Positions 1 through 7,800 of a stretch of 41,660 bases of DNA are shown here, piece after piece (the first letter of the stretch is position 1; each line of letters begins with the position of its first letter). A program made the position numbers and the translations under genes. This DNA is from Akkermansia sp. (lineage in GTDB: Bacteria > Verrucomicrobiota > Verrucomicrobiia > Verrucomicrobiales > Akkermansiaceae): positions 1 through 41,660 of the forward strand of contig JALFWB010000050.1 in assembly GCA_022787425.1 (NCBI GenBank), written 5' to 3'. The notes under the pieces are model-generated. The model searched no databases. It was not told the origin of the DNA and saw only the letters and a program-made list of their open reading frames with translations.

Positions 1-45
1 GCAGTAATGTATTGAGCCGAGCGCTACTAACATCCGATAGACCTC
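1..45 (+). rRNA. 23S ribosomal RNA, 3' end (partial)
   Basis: The first ~45 bases match the conserved end of bacterial 23S rRNA: a GCAGTAATG...TTGAGC segment followed by GCTACTAAC, the counterpart of the E. coli GCAGCGATGCGTTGAGCTAACCGGTACTAA region. The gene starts upstream of the window. The exact 3' end cannot be fixed by eye. A 7-bp hairpin (TATCACC/GGTGATA, 47-63) follows immediately and may be a processing signal. The 5S gene lies about 190 nt downstream on the same strand, the normal bacterial order. Confidence 0.85.
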
Positions 46-232
46 ATATCACCCTCGGTGATACGCTGATTGAATGCTTGAAGAAAGACCTATCACAGAA
101 ACACAAAACGCTGCGCGGATGTCAATCTGCCCGACAGGGCACCACCCCCACCGAAGAAATCCCAGCAAGAAGAGACACCCGGGAAAGCTGACCGAGAGCT
201 GCAAGAGACGACAGCAGCGAGCGCATCAGAAC
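46..232 (+). other. 23S-5S internal transcribed spacer
   Basis: Spacer of about 187 nt between the two rRNA genes. It holds the hairpin at 47-63 and otherwise A- and GA-rich sequence. No tRNA fold is visible. The open frame across 74-352 runs through the 5S gene and is not a gene. Confidence 0.6.
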
Positions 233-347
233 CCCGGTGGTCTTAGCCTGATGGTCCCACCCGGTCCCATCCCGAACCCGGAAGTGAAACATCAGCACGT
301 CGATGGTAGTCGGGCGCTAGGCCCCGCAAGAGTAGATAGCTGCCGGG
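233..347 (+). rRNA. rrf: 5S ribosomal RNA
   Basis: The sequence carries 5S signatures: GGTCCCACCCGGTCCCATCC, CCGAACCCGGAAGTGAAAC, CGATGGTAGT and GCAAGAGTAGATAGCTGCCGGG. The 5' CCCGG and 3' CCGGG ends pair to form helix I. Length is about 115 nt, typical for 5S. It is the last gene of an rRNA operon whose 16S and most of whose 23S lie outside the window. Confidence 0.93.
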
Positions 348-352
348 AATAA

Positions 353-387
353 TGAAGCCCGCGTTCCGAGAAGGAGCGCGGGCTTCA
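353..387 (+). terminator. Hairpin after 5S rRNA
   Basis: A 15-bp stem with one G-T pair: TGAAGCCCGCGTTCC (353-367), loop GAGAA, GGAGCGCGGGCTTCA (373-387). It lies 6 nt after the 5S. Only a weak T tract follows (CTGCGTTT), so this is a strong hairpin but an atypical intrinsic terminator; it could also be a processing stem. Confidence 0.65.
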
Positions 388-410
388 CTGCGTTTGGGGC
401 AGGGGAATAT

Positions 411-440
411 GTCCACGGATTACACGGATGACCACGGATA
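411..440 (-). repeat. ATCCGTG-type dispersed intergenic repeat, copy A
   Basis: Read on the minus strand this is three tandem variants of a ~10-nt unit: TATCCGTGGT, CATCCGTGTA, ATCCGTGGAC. The same pattern recurs at 1741-1772 and 25791-25820, always between genes. Function unknown. Confidence 0.6.
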
Positions 441-577
441 AGAAGAACCATGCTGCTCTCAGTCAAGACTTCGCACCGCTGTGGCAATAGTAGCCGAGAG
501 GTCAGACTAATCTCGCCTGAGACCACCTCGGCGGCACGAAGTCTCTCACCTGCGCCGTCTGGCTCTCCCGTGGCTGT

Positions 578-1615
578 CTATTGCGGAGGGGCGGAGCAGG
601 GGCCGGGGTTGAAGCAGGGGTGAGGCTCGTCATCGGAGTAGAGCGGGGTGCCGGGCGCAGAGGTGGGCTCGTCGGGGAGCTCGGCTTGGAGGCCGAGTCG
701 GCGGAGCAGTTCCAAGTCCTTCTCCGGGGCGGCGTTCGGGGCCGTGAGGAGGCGTTCGCCGAGGAAGAGGGAGTCCGCGCCCGCATAGAAGCAGAGGGCC
801 TGCCCCTCCGGGGAGAGCCGCTCGCGGCCTGCGCTCAGGCGCACGTGGGAGTGCGGCAGGGCCAGCCGCGCCAGGGCGACCATGCGCACGGTCTCCAGCG
901 CATCCGGGGCATCGGGACGCCGACGGCTCATGGGGGTACCGGGGATGGTGATGAGCGCGTTGATGGGGAAACTCTCCGGCTGCGGGTCCAGCGAGGAGAC
1001 GGTTTCCAGCAAGCGCAGGCGATCCTGCACCGACTCCCCCAGCCCGATAATGCCGCCGCAGCAGAGCTTGATGCCCGCCCGGTTGATATGCCCGATCGTC
1101 TCCAGTCGGTCCTCGTAGGTGTGCGAGGTGACGATGCTCGGGTAATACTCCCGCGAGGTGTCCAGGTTGTGATTGTAGGCAGACAGCCCGGCCTCCCGCA
1201 GGGCCTCGGCCTCCGCCTCACCCAGCATGCCGAGTGTGGCGCAGACCTCCAGCCCCAGGGCCCGGACAGCCCGCACGATGTCCAGCACCTCGTCAAAGCG
1301 CGGATCCCCCAGGCGCACCCCGCGCCACGCCGCCCCCATGCAGAAGCGGGTGGCGCCGGCCGCCTTGGCCTCCATGGCGCGGTTGATCACCTGCTCCTTC
1401 GGCATGAGCGCCTTGTCTGCCACAACCCCCGTGTGGTGGCGCGCGCTCTGGGCGCAATAGGCGCAGTCCTCCGAGCAATTCCCGGTTTTCAGCGAAACGA
1501 GGGTGCAGACCTGCACCTTTCCGAAACTGCGGCAGCGGCAGTGAACCGCATGCGCGCGCTCCACCAGCAGAAGCAGCGGGAGCTCCGAGAGTGTCTTGAG
1601 TTCATCGTAGGTCAT
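578..1615 (-). CDS. bioB: Biotin synthase (radical SAM)
   Basis: Converts dethiobiotin to biotin by inserting sulfur with radical SAM chemistry, the last step of biotin synthesis. The 345-aa length matches E. coli BioB (346 aa). The radical SAM motif is seen as NCSEDCAYCAQS near residues 47-58, the CxxxCxxC that binds the [4Fe-4S] cluster. Downstream are VCATLGML, a CCGGIIGLGES motif, and RLSAGRERL, which holds the Arg typical of the [2Fe-2S] site. No other bio gene is adjacent. It diverges from the ABC transporter gene. A promoter (1669-1697) gives a leader of about 47 nt without a clear Shine-Dalgarno sequence. Confidence 0.95.
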   Translation of the reverse strand: MTYDELKTLSELPLLLLVERAHAVHCRCRSFGKVQVCTLVSLKTGNCSEDCAYCAQSARHHTGVVADKALMPKEQVINRAMEAKAAGATRFCMGAAWRGVRLGDPRFDEVLDIVRAVRALGLEVCATLGMLGEAEAEALREAGLSAYNHNLDTSREYYPSIVTSHTYEDRLETIGHINRAGIKLCCGGIIGLGESVQDRLRLLETVSSLDPQPESFPINALITIPGTPMSRRRPDAPDALETVRMVALARLALPHSHVRLSAGRERLSPEGQALCFYAGADSLFLGERLLTAPNAAPEKDLELLRRLGLQAELPDEPTSAPGTPLYSDDEPHPCFNPGPCSAPPQ

Positions 1616-1668
1616 ACCGTGGTCATGGTGAGTTTTTTTGTTTTAATCATATTAAGCCTATAGGAAAT

Positions 1669-1697
1669 AGACTAATCCTAAACCTCCCCCGGGTCAA
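1669..1697 (-). promoter_or_regulatory. bioB promoter
   Basis: On the minus strand: -35 TTGACC (1697-1692), 17-bp spacer, -10 TAGTCT (1674-1669). Transcription should start near 1662. The leader holds a four-codon ATG-ACC-ACG-GTA-TGA reading frame whose end overlaps the bioB ATG. No clear BirA-type operator was recognised. Confidence 0.6.
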
Positions 1698-1740
1698 CCC
1701 TTTTTTGCGGCATCATACCGCTGACCTCATTCTGCCACAG

Positions 1741-1772
1741 CGCATCCGTGCTCATCCGTCAGATCCGTGGAC
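1741..1772 (+). repeat. ATCCGTG-type dispersed intergenic repeat, copy B
   Basis: Units CATCCGTGCT, CATCCGTCAG and ATCCGTGGAC follow each other, the same pattern as the copies at 411-440 (opposite strand) and 25791-25820. It lies between the divergent bioB and ABC transporter promoters. Confidence 0.6.
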
Positions 1773-1808
1773 TGCTTCCCTCATGGTTCCCGGCGCGGCG
1801 ATTTGCGT

Positions 1809-1837
1809 TTGCAAAAAGGGGGCGGGCGTGTTACAAT
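1809..1837 (+). promoter_or_regulatory. Leaderless-type promoter of the ABC transporter
   Basis: -35 TTGCAA (1809-1814), 17-bp spacer, -10 TACAAT (1832-1837), then 8 nt to the ATG at 1846. The predicted start of transcription is at or next to the start codon, so the mRNA should have almost no 5' leader. Confidence 0.7.
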
Positions 1838-1845
1838 GGGGGCAG

Positions 1846-3378
1846 ATGAACAGATGGTTCAAGAAGGGACTGTATTTCTGCTGCCTGTGGGTGGTCTGTG
1901 CCGTGTTGGTCGGCTGCGGGCGGGAGGAGCTGCCGGTGATCAACGCACCGGAGGATTTAGCGGGGCGCAATGTGTCCACCATGACGGGGGCGGTGTTCGA
2001 CCGGGTGCTGATGGAGCACATCCCCACGGCCAAGCCCTATTATGAAAGCGGGATGGCCAACGGCCTGCAATCCCTCAAGAGCGGCAAGTGCGATGCCATC
2101 GTGAGCGATGAACCCGTGGCACGCGACCTGATGCGCGAGAACAGCGGCATCCGCATCCTCTGCACCTTGGCCCCGGAGGAGTACGCCTATCTCTTTGCCA
2201 AGGACAACTCGGAGCTGTGCGAGGCCTTCTCCCGCGCCATCCGCGAGCTGGAGGCAGACGGCACCATCCGCAAGATCGATGAACGCTGGTTCGGCAACGA
2301 TGAGACGGTGAAGCTGCCCCCGAACCTGCCGCCGGACACGGGGAAGGGGACCATCGTGGCCGCCACCAACTCCGGCTTCCCGCCCTTCAGTGTGGTGGTG
2401 CAGGGGCGCATGGCGGGGTATGACCCGGACATCTTGGCCGAGATTTGCCGCCGCTTGGGCTATGGTCTGGAGTTTAAGGACATGGAATTCTCCTCTGTCA
2501 TCCCCTGCGTGGTATCCGGTAAGGCCGATTTGGGCTTCTCCGGCATCAGCGTCACCCCGGAGCGCAAGCAGAGCGCCCTGTTTACGGAGCCCGTGTACAA
2601 GGGCGGCACGGTGCTGATTGTGCGCGATGCGAGTGCCGGCGCGGCGGAGGGCACTTGGTGGCAGGGCGTGAAAGACAGCTTTGTGCGCACCTTTGTGACG
2701 GAAGCCCGCTGGCAGATGATCCTGCGCGGACTGGGAATCACCCTGCTCATTGCTCTGTGCAGCATAGCGGCCGGCACGCTGCTGGCCATGGTGGTGTGCG
2801 CCATGCGCCGCTCCCCCCATGCTTGGCTGCGCCTGCCCGCGGCGGCCTACATTGCCGTGATGCGCGGAACCCCCATCGTGGTGGTGCTGATGATCCTGTA
2901 CTACATCGTCTTCCGCAGCGGCGGCATCGGGCCGGTGCCGGTGGCCATCGTGGGCTTTGCGCTCAACTTCGGCGCCTACTCCGCGGAGACCTTCCGCTCC
3001 GGCATGAACGCCATCGACCCCGGGCAACTGGAAGCCGCCGCGGCCATGGGCTTCAGCAAGTGGCGCTCCTTCCTCTACATCTCCCTGCCGCAGGCCGTGC
3101 GCCATGTGCTGCCCGTGTACAAGGGGGACATCATCTCCATCATCAAGGACACCTCCATCGTGGGCTACATCGCCATCCAGGACCTCACGAAGGTGAGCGA
3201 CATCATCCGCGGGCGAACCTACGAAGCCTTCTTCCCCCTGGTAGCCACGGCTGTCATCTACTTCCTGCTCGCCTACAGCATCTCGGAGCTGGTGGGGCTG
3301 GTAGAGCGACGCATCGACCCGCAGCGCCGCCGTGTGTCCCTCGACTTCATCAAGGATACCCCTCATGATACGCATTAA
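1846..3378 (+). CDS. Polar amino-acid ABC transporter: lipoprotein substrate-binding domain fused to permease
   Basis: A 510-aa fusion of binding protein and permease, as in GlnP-type importers. Residues 1-24 are a lipoprotein signal (LVGC, Cys24). Residues ~35-152 resemble the second lobe of SBP_bac_3 proteins ([18 protein letters not shown], ending near DERWFGN). Residues ~168-262 resemble the first lobe ([44 protein letters not shown]). The lobes are thus in reversed order relative to the family. Residues ~290-490 are the His/Glu/Gln-type permease ([31 protein letters not shown], the EAA loop). The ATG at 1846 is chosen for the signal peptide and promoter. The last 14 nt overlap the ATPase gene, so the two are translated together. 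The substrate is probably a polar amino acid (inference). Confidence 0.88.
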   Translation: MNRWFKKGLYFCCLWVVCAVLVGCGREELPVINAPEDLAGRNVSTMTGAVFDRVLMEHIPTAKPYYESGMANGLQSLKSGKCDAIVSDEPVARDLMRENSGIRILCTLAPEEYAYLFAKDNSELCEAFSRAIRELEADGTIRKIDERWFGNDETVKLPPNLPPDTGKGTIVAATNSGFPPFSVVVQGRMAGYDPDILAEICRRLGYGLEFKDMEFSSVIPCVVSGKADLGFSGISVTPERKQSALFTEPVYKGGTVLIVRDASAGAAEGTWWQGVKDSFVRTFVTEARWQMILRGLGITLLIALCSIAAGTLLAMVVCAMRRSPHAWLRLPAAAYIAVMRGTPIVVVLMILYYIVFRSGGIGPVPVAIVGFALNFGAYSAETFRSGMNAIDPGQLEAAAAMGFSKWRSFLYISLPQAVRHVLPVYKGDIISIIKDTSIVGYIAIQDLTKVSDIIRGRTYEAFFPLVATAVIYFLLAYSISELVGLVERRIDPQRRRVSLDFIKDTPHDTH

Positions 3379-4435
3379 CCACCTTTCCAAGAGCTTCGGC
3401 GGCGTGCCCGTGCTGCGCGATGTCTGCGCGCACATCCGCCGGGGGGAGGTCATCTCGATCATCGGCCCCAGCGGCACCGGCAAATCGACCTTCCTGCGCT
3501 GTCTGAACCGCTTGGAGACCCCGGACGGCGGGGAGATTCTGATCGACGGCTGCAACATTCTCGCCCCGCATGCGGACGTGTTGGCCCTCCGCCTCCGGAT
3601 GGGCATGGTCTTCCAGAGCTTCAACCTCTTCTCCCACCTCTCCGTGGTGGAGAACATCATGCTCGGCCCCGTCAAGCTCCTGCGCCACACCCGCGCCGCC
3701 GCCGGGACACGCGCCATGGAGCTGCTGGAGATGGTCGGCCTGCGCGACAAGGCAACGGCCTACCCCGCCCAACTCTCCGGCGGTCAGAAACAGCGCGTGG
3801 CCATCGCCCGCACTCTGGCCATGAACCCGGAGATCGTGCTCTTTGACGAGCCGACCAGTGCCTTGGACCCCACCATGGTCAGCGAGGTGCTGGCGGTCAT
3901 TCAGCGCCTCGCCTCCTCCGGCATCACCATGCTGGTGGTCACGCACGAGATGAAGTTTGCCCGCGATGTCAGCTCACGTGTCTTCTACATGGATGAGGGC
4001 GTGATTTACGAGGAAGGCGCCCCCGCTGACATCTTCGGCTCCCCCAAGCGGGAGAAGACGCGCGCCTTCATCCACCGCCTCAGCACCTTTCGCTTTCACT
4101 TTACCCCCGCGCCGCAGGACGCCCGCACCCTCAACGCGCAGTTCACCGCCTTTGCGGAGGCTCACCTCATCCAGCCCTTCCGCCTGCACAACCTGGCCAT
4201 GCTCATGGATGCCCTCTACAGCACCGTGCTGCCGCCCACGGAGGCCGGTATCGACATCACCGTCAACTGCGCGGAGGCCACCGGCTACCTCGACCTCGAG
4301 TTCCGCTACCTCTCCCCCATCACGGACCCGCTCTCCCGCCATGACGAGGCCGGGGACACCTTCCGCCTGCTTACTCGCCGCCTCTGTGAGTCCTGCATCT
4401 GCGCGGATAATGCCATCCGTTTGGTGCTGAAATGA
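3365..4435 (+). CDS. Amino-acid ABC transporter ATP-binding protein with C-terminal extension
   Basis: ATPase partner of the upstream fusion permease. The ABC domain fills residues ~1-235: Walker [10 protein letters not shown] (~34-42), Q-loop VFQSFNLF, signature LSGGQKQR (~137-144), Walker [12 protein letters not shown] (~158-168) and the H-loop VVTHE. GlnQ-type proteins normally end near residue 240-250. This one continues to 356. The extra ~118 residues contain [11 protein letters not shown], a central beta-rich part, [20 protein letters not shown] and DNAIRLVLK, a layout like RsbW-type GHKL ATPase domains with weak motifs. The start at 3365 overlaps the permease stop by 14 nt. Core function is near certain; the role of the tail is unknown. 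Confidence 0.9.
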   Translation: MIRINHLSKSFGGVPVLRDVCAHIRRGEVISIIGPSGTGKSTFLRCLNRLETPDGGEILIDGCNILAPHADVLALRLRMGMVFQSFNLFSHLSVVENIMLGPVKLLRHTRAAAGTRAMELLEMVGLRDKATAYPAQLSGGQKQRVAIARTLAMNPEIVLFDEPTSALDPTMVSEVLAVIQRLASSGITMLVVTHEMKFARDVSSRVFYMDEGVIYEEGAPADIFGSPKREKTRAFIHRLSTFRFHFTPAPQDARTLNAQFTAFAEAHLIQPFRLHNLAMLMDALYSTVLPPTEAGIDITVNCAEATGYLDLEFRYLSPITDPLSRHDEAGDTFRLLTRRLCESCICADNAIRLVLK

Positions 4436-4476
4436 CCTTTCCGCGTAAAAATTAGCCTCCGAATGCAAAATTCTGC

Positions 4477-4505
4477 TTGACTCTCCCCGCCTTTTCCTGT
4501 AAACT
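4477..4505 (+). promoter_or_regulatory. tRNA-Cys promoter
   Basis: -35 TTGACT (4477-4482), 17-bp spacer, -10 TAAACT (4500-4505). The tRNA starts 19 nt after the -10, leaving a short 5' leader for RNase P. Confidence 0.65.
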
Positions 4506-4524
4506 GCTCCCGCAACTACACATC

Positions 4525-4598
4525 GGCGGGATAGCCAAGTGGCCTAAGGCAACGGTTTGCAAAACCGTCATTCGTGGGTTCAAATCCCACTCCCGCCT
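4525..4598 (+). tRNA. tRNA-Cys (GCA)
   Basis: A full cloverleaf is visible. Acceptor GGCGGGA pairs with TCCCGCC. The D arm is GCC/GGC. The anticodon stem ACGGT/ACCGT encloses the loop TTGCAAA with anticodon GCA. The T arm is GTGGG-TTCAAAT-CCCAC. Length is 74 nt and CCA is not encoded. It stands directly before a phage-type giant ORF, and tRNA genes are common integration sites. No second copy of the tRNA 3' end was found near the far side of that ORF. Confidence 0.96.
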
Positions 4599-4614
4599 CT
4601 CCCGATAGCAGTTG

Positions 4615-4650
4615 AGCCCCACGGAATAACCCCCGTGGGGTCTTTTTTTA
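4615..4650 (+). terminator. Intrinsic terminator of tRNA-Cys
   Basis: Stem CCCCACGG (4617-4624) with CCGTGGGG (4633-4640), followed by TCTTTTTTT. A textbook Rho-independent terminator. Confidence 0.9.
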
Positions 4651-4661
4651 AGGGGTTTGGC

Positions 4662-4690
4662 TTGCGCGACCTTGCATGGCCTTGTAGATT
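4662..4690 (+). promoter_or_regulatory. Putative promoter of the giant mobile-element ORF
   Basis: -35 TTGCGC (4662-4667), 17-bp spacer, -10 TAGATT (4685-4690). The predicted start near 4697 gives a ~40-nt leader to an ATG at 4737. That ATG opens a 15-codon frame ending at TGA (4782), which would join the giant ORF by a single-base frameshift. An inverted repeat (GTGCACC...GGTACAC) lies in the leader. Confidence 0.45.
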
Positions 4691-4813
4691 GTCGGTGCAC
4701 CTTTTGGGTACACAAAAACGAGGGCTCAGTTACACAATGAGTTTCATCCCTGCAATGAAAGCCGGAGCAAGCGAGGCGCGCTGATAGGGCGCGTCGCGCG
4801 GGAGGAATTGTGG

Positions 4814-7800
4814 GTGAGGTTCAAGAACGGAGCGATTAACGCCAAGGACGCCGAGATCGTATGCAACATGACCAAGAACATACGGCATGAAGAGCGCATT
4901 GAAGAGATCCAGCGGAGGTGCTGCATGCTCCTGGAGAAAGGGAAAGGCTGGGACTACATCGGCGCGATGTGCCAGCTGATGGCCAACAAGGAAAGCGTGT
5001 TCATGAAGCAAGGCTTGCTGGACTTCGGGGCCGACTTTGAGCAGGACTTGGACCGCGCCGCGAAGTATGTGGAGCTGAACCTGAGCCAGCTGAACGCGGC
5101 GATACGGCGAATGAAGCAAGGCGCGAAGCTGGGAGAAAAGGAGCGCGCGCAGGCGATGAGGCTGGGCATCGACGTATCCATGAGCGAAGGCAGCGAGCAG
5201 TTGCTGCAATTGCTCAATGACATGAAGGCCAAGTTCGAGTACATCGGGAGCCACCCTGATTTGGTGGCCAGTGCGAGCATGTGGGACGGCAAGACCGACC
5301 CCGACCCCGTGGGGCAGATGATCGAGAGAGCCAAACGCGAGCGCGAGGCCGCGGAGGCCGAGAACGAGATGACGGATGAAGAGTGGATGGAGAAGAAGGC
5401 GCGAGAGGAAGCGGCAGCGATGACGCCGAGTCTGTTTGCGATGGAGCGGAGAGTGCGCACTAGTGCCGACGCTATACGCGAGCATGTGAACGGAGCAGAC
5501 GCGGACGGCAAGCTGAGGACGCACGGGCTGGAAGGATTGAGCGAGGACCAAGCACTGAAACGCGCTTTTGAGCAAGCAGGCGAGAACCTTCCCCTGCTGG
5601 AGAAGCTGGTGAAAGCTGCAGCCGAGAAGCTGGGAGGACGCGCCATGATGAGACCCGTGAACAAAGAGAACGGGCTTGCCACCAAGAAGCCGAGCACCGC
5701 GCGCGACAAGGCGAACCGAGACTACGGAGGAAAGATTGAACGCGTGGTGGACCTGATAGGCGGTACGGTAGAGCTACCGATGAACGGAGACTATGCAGCA
5801 GCCGTGGAGACCGTGCAGAGCATGCTACCTGAAGGAGCCGAGGTGGCTAAGGTAAAGAAGCTGGGATTTACCACGGACGCGCCGAGCTACAAAGACGTGA
5901 AAGTGTCCGTACGCTTTCCTAACGGAGGCATAGGAGAGATCATCATTGTAGACGCCTTTGTGAACGATGCAAAGTTCAACAGGGGAGGACATGTGATCTA
6001 TGAGATTGTGCGGGAGTTGGAGCCGTATAAAGAGAACAATGCCAACGTAGCAAAAGCGCTGGAAGAACTAAAAAACTTGAGCTCAGCCGTATATGATCAT
6101 TTCACTGACGAAGCAAGTCTTGAGCGAGCAAAGTCTTCCGCTTCATCAGCGTTAGAAGGCCTCCAACCTGATTTAGGAGTGAAAAACTTTTTGTTGAGTT
6201 CTTCTGTTGCAGATATGGTGAAGTCGCCTGAATTAATGTCGAAGGTCATTAAGCCTGCTTCAGTCGTTTCTACTGCAACGCCAAGTTTCTCATTGATCCA
6301 GAACATATCCGGTGATGATGTAGCACAAAACGGCGGGAATGTCAACACAAAAAATAGTTTTGCGATGACAGCCGATAAGAACCTTGCAGCGGTGCACAGC
6401 CTGAGCCCGGAGAAGTTCTTGGCAGCGGTAGAGCTGGGCGGAATGCCCATGCCGAGCGTGGCAATCACGCGCTTGGACAGGCCGTATGAGTGGGGAGGAG
6501 AAGGCGCGATCAACCTGATAGGCAAGCCCGAGATGGTAGACCCGAAGAAGCGGAGCAAGGTGTACATGCACGACGCGTACACCGGGACCATGCCGCCGGT
6601 GAAGTACAAGCGCAAGAATGCGGCAGCGGCGGAGCGGTTGAAGCAGGACGCGCTGGACAAGTTGGCAGTGTATGGCATGGGCGAGAGCGACGGCTTGCGG
6701 CGCGGCATCTTCTCCGAAGACGAGGAAGTGGTGGACGGAGACGCGGCAGACTGGGGCTACAACCGAGCGATGATGGCCTACTGGGCGATAACGCAGGCCG
6801 GGTATGCGCCGAGGCCCAAGATGACCGAGAAGCCAGGGCAGATGAGCAAGGACAAGCACAGCGCGCTGAAACCCTGGGTGGCCAAGCTGAAGAAGAAAGA
6901 CATGAAGCCCGAGGACTTTACGGCGGACGAGCTGGAGGAGTTCCGAGGGCTGATGGTGGCTTACTACGAAGGGAAGAAACTGCGAGGAGCCGCCAAGGAG
7001 TACCGCGAGATGGAGGCATGGAGACTTGCGAGGTGCGCCCGAGAAGAAGCCGACAAAGTGCGCAACTACTCCACCGCGAAGGTACCGGACGGCTTGGAGA
7101 ACGGGAAACGCTTTTACGAGTACGCGAAGAAGCACGCCAAGGCATACAGCGCGTGGTGCAAGGCCGAGGCGCAGAAGTACCTGGGCGACAAGGTGTTCCA
7201 ACGCAAGTACGAGCGGAGGAACTGGAGGGGTGATGTGGAGGATGAATGGTGGGGGCACGAGAAGTACACGCTGGGAAATGTGCTGAAATACCTACGCGAG
7301 AACAAGGCGCGCGGGGAGGAGATGAGCAGCATTACCCCCGGAGTATTCCTTGCCGGGGTGGCCGAGGAAATGCGCAACATGCGCGAGATAGGGTGGGCGC
7401 GCGAGCGCGTGATAGGGGCCGAGGAGTACAAGAAGGCCAAAGATGAGTATGAAGAAGCATTCAGCGCGTTCTACGACAAGGCTTGCGAGATAGGCAGGGA
7501 AGCCGGAGGCGGGTATTTTGACCTAGCGGACGCCGCGATGTACAATCTGCTGGAGCTTGTGCAGGGCGGAAAGCGCATGCCGGCGAGGGAGTCTGTAGCG
7601 CGCGCGCTGGAGCAGAGCGGCGGCAAGTGGACCGAGGAGAGCGTGGATGCAGCGATGCACCTGCTGGACAAGGCACTGGGCATGCCCTCCGACTACATGG
7701 AGGCGGTACCGCAGCGTGCCGTGAACATGAGCGAGTGGGAGTATGCCGTACTGCCCAAGGGACTGAAGAAGAACAAAGAGGTGACGGAGGCCCTGAAAGC

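Noticed and set aside
74..352. 92-aa open frame at the window start
   Set aside because: It runs through the rRNA spacer and the 5S gene.
1957..3750. 597-aa minus-strand frame across the transporter genes
   Set aside because: Antisense to a clear permease and ATPase; low-complexity, His/Arg-rich composition with no motif.
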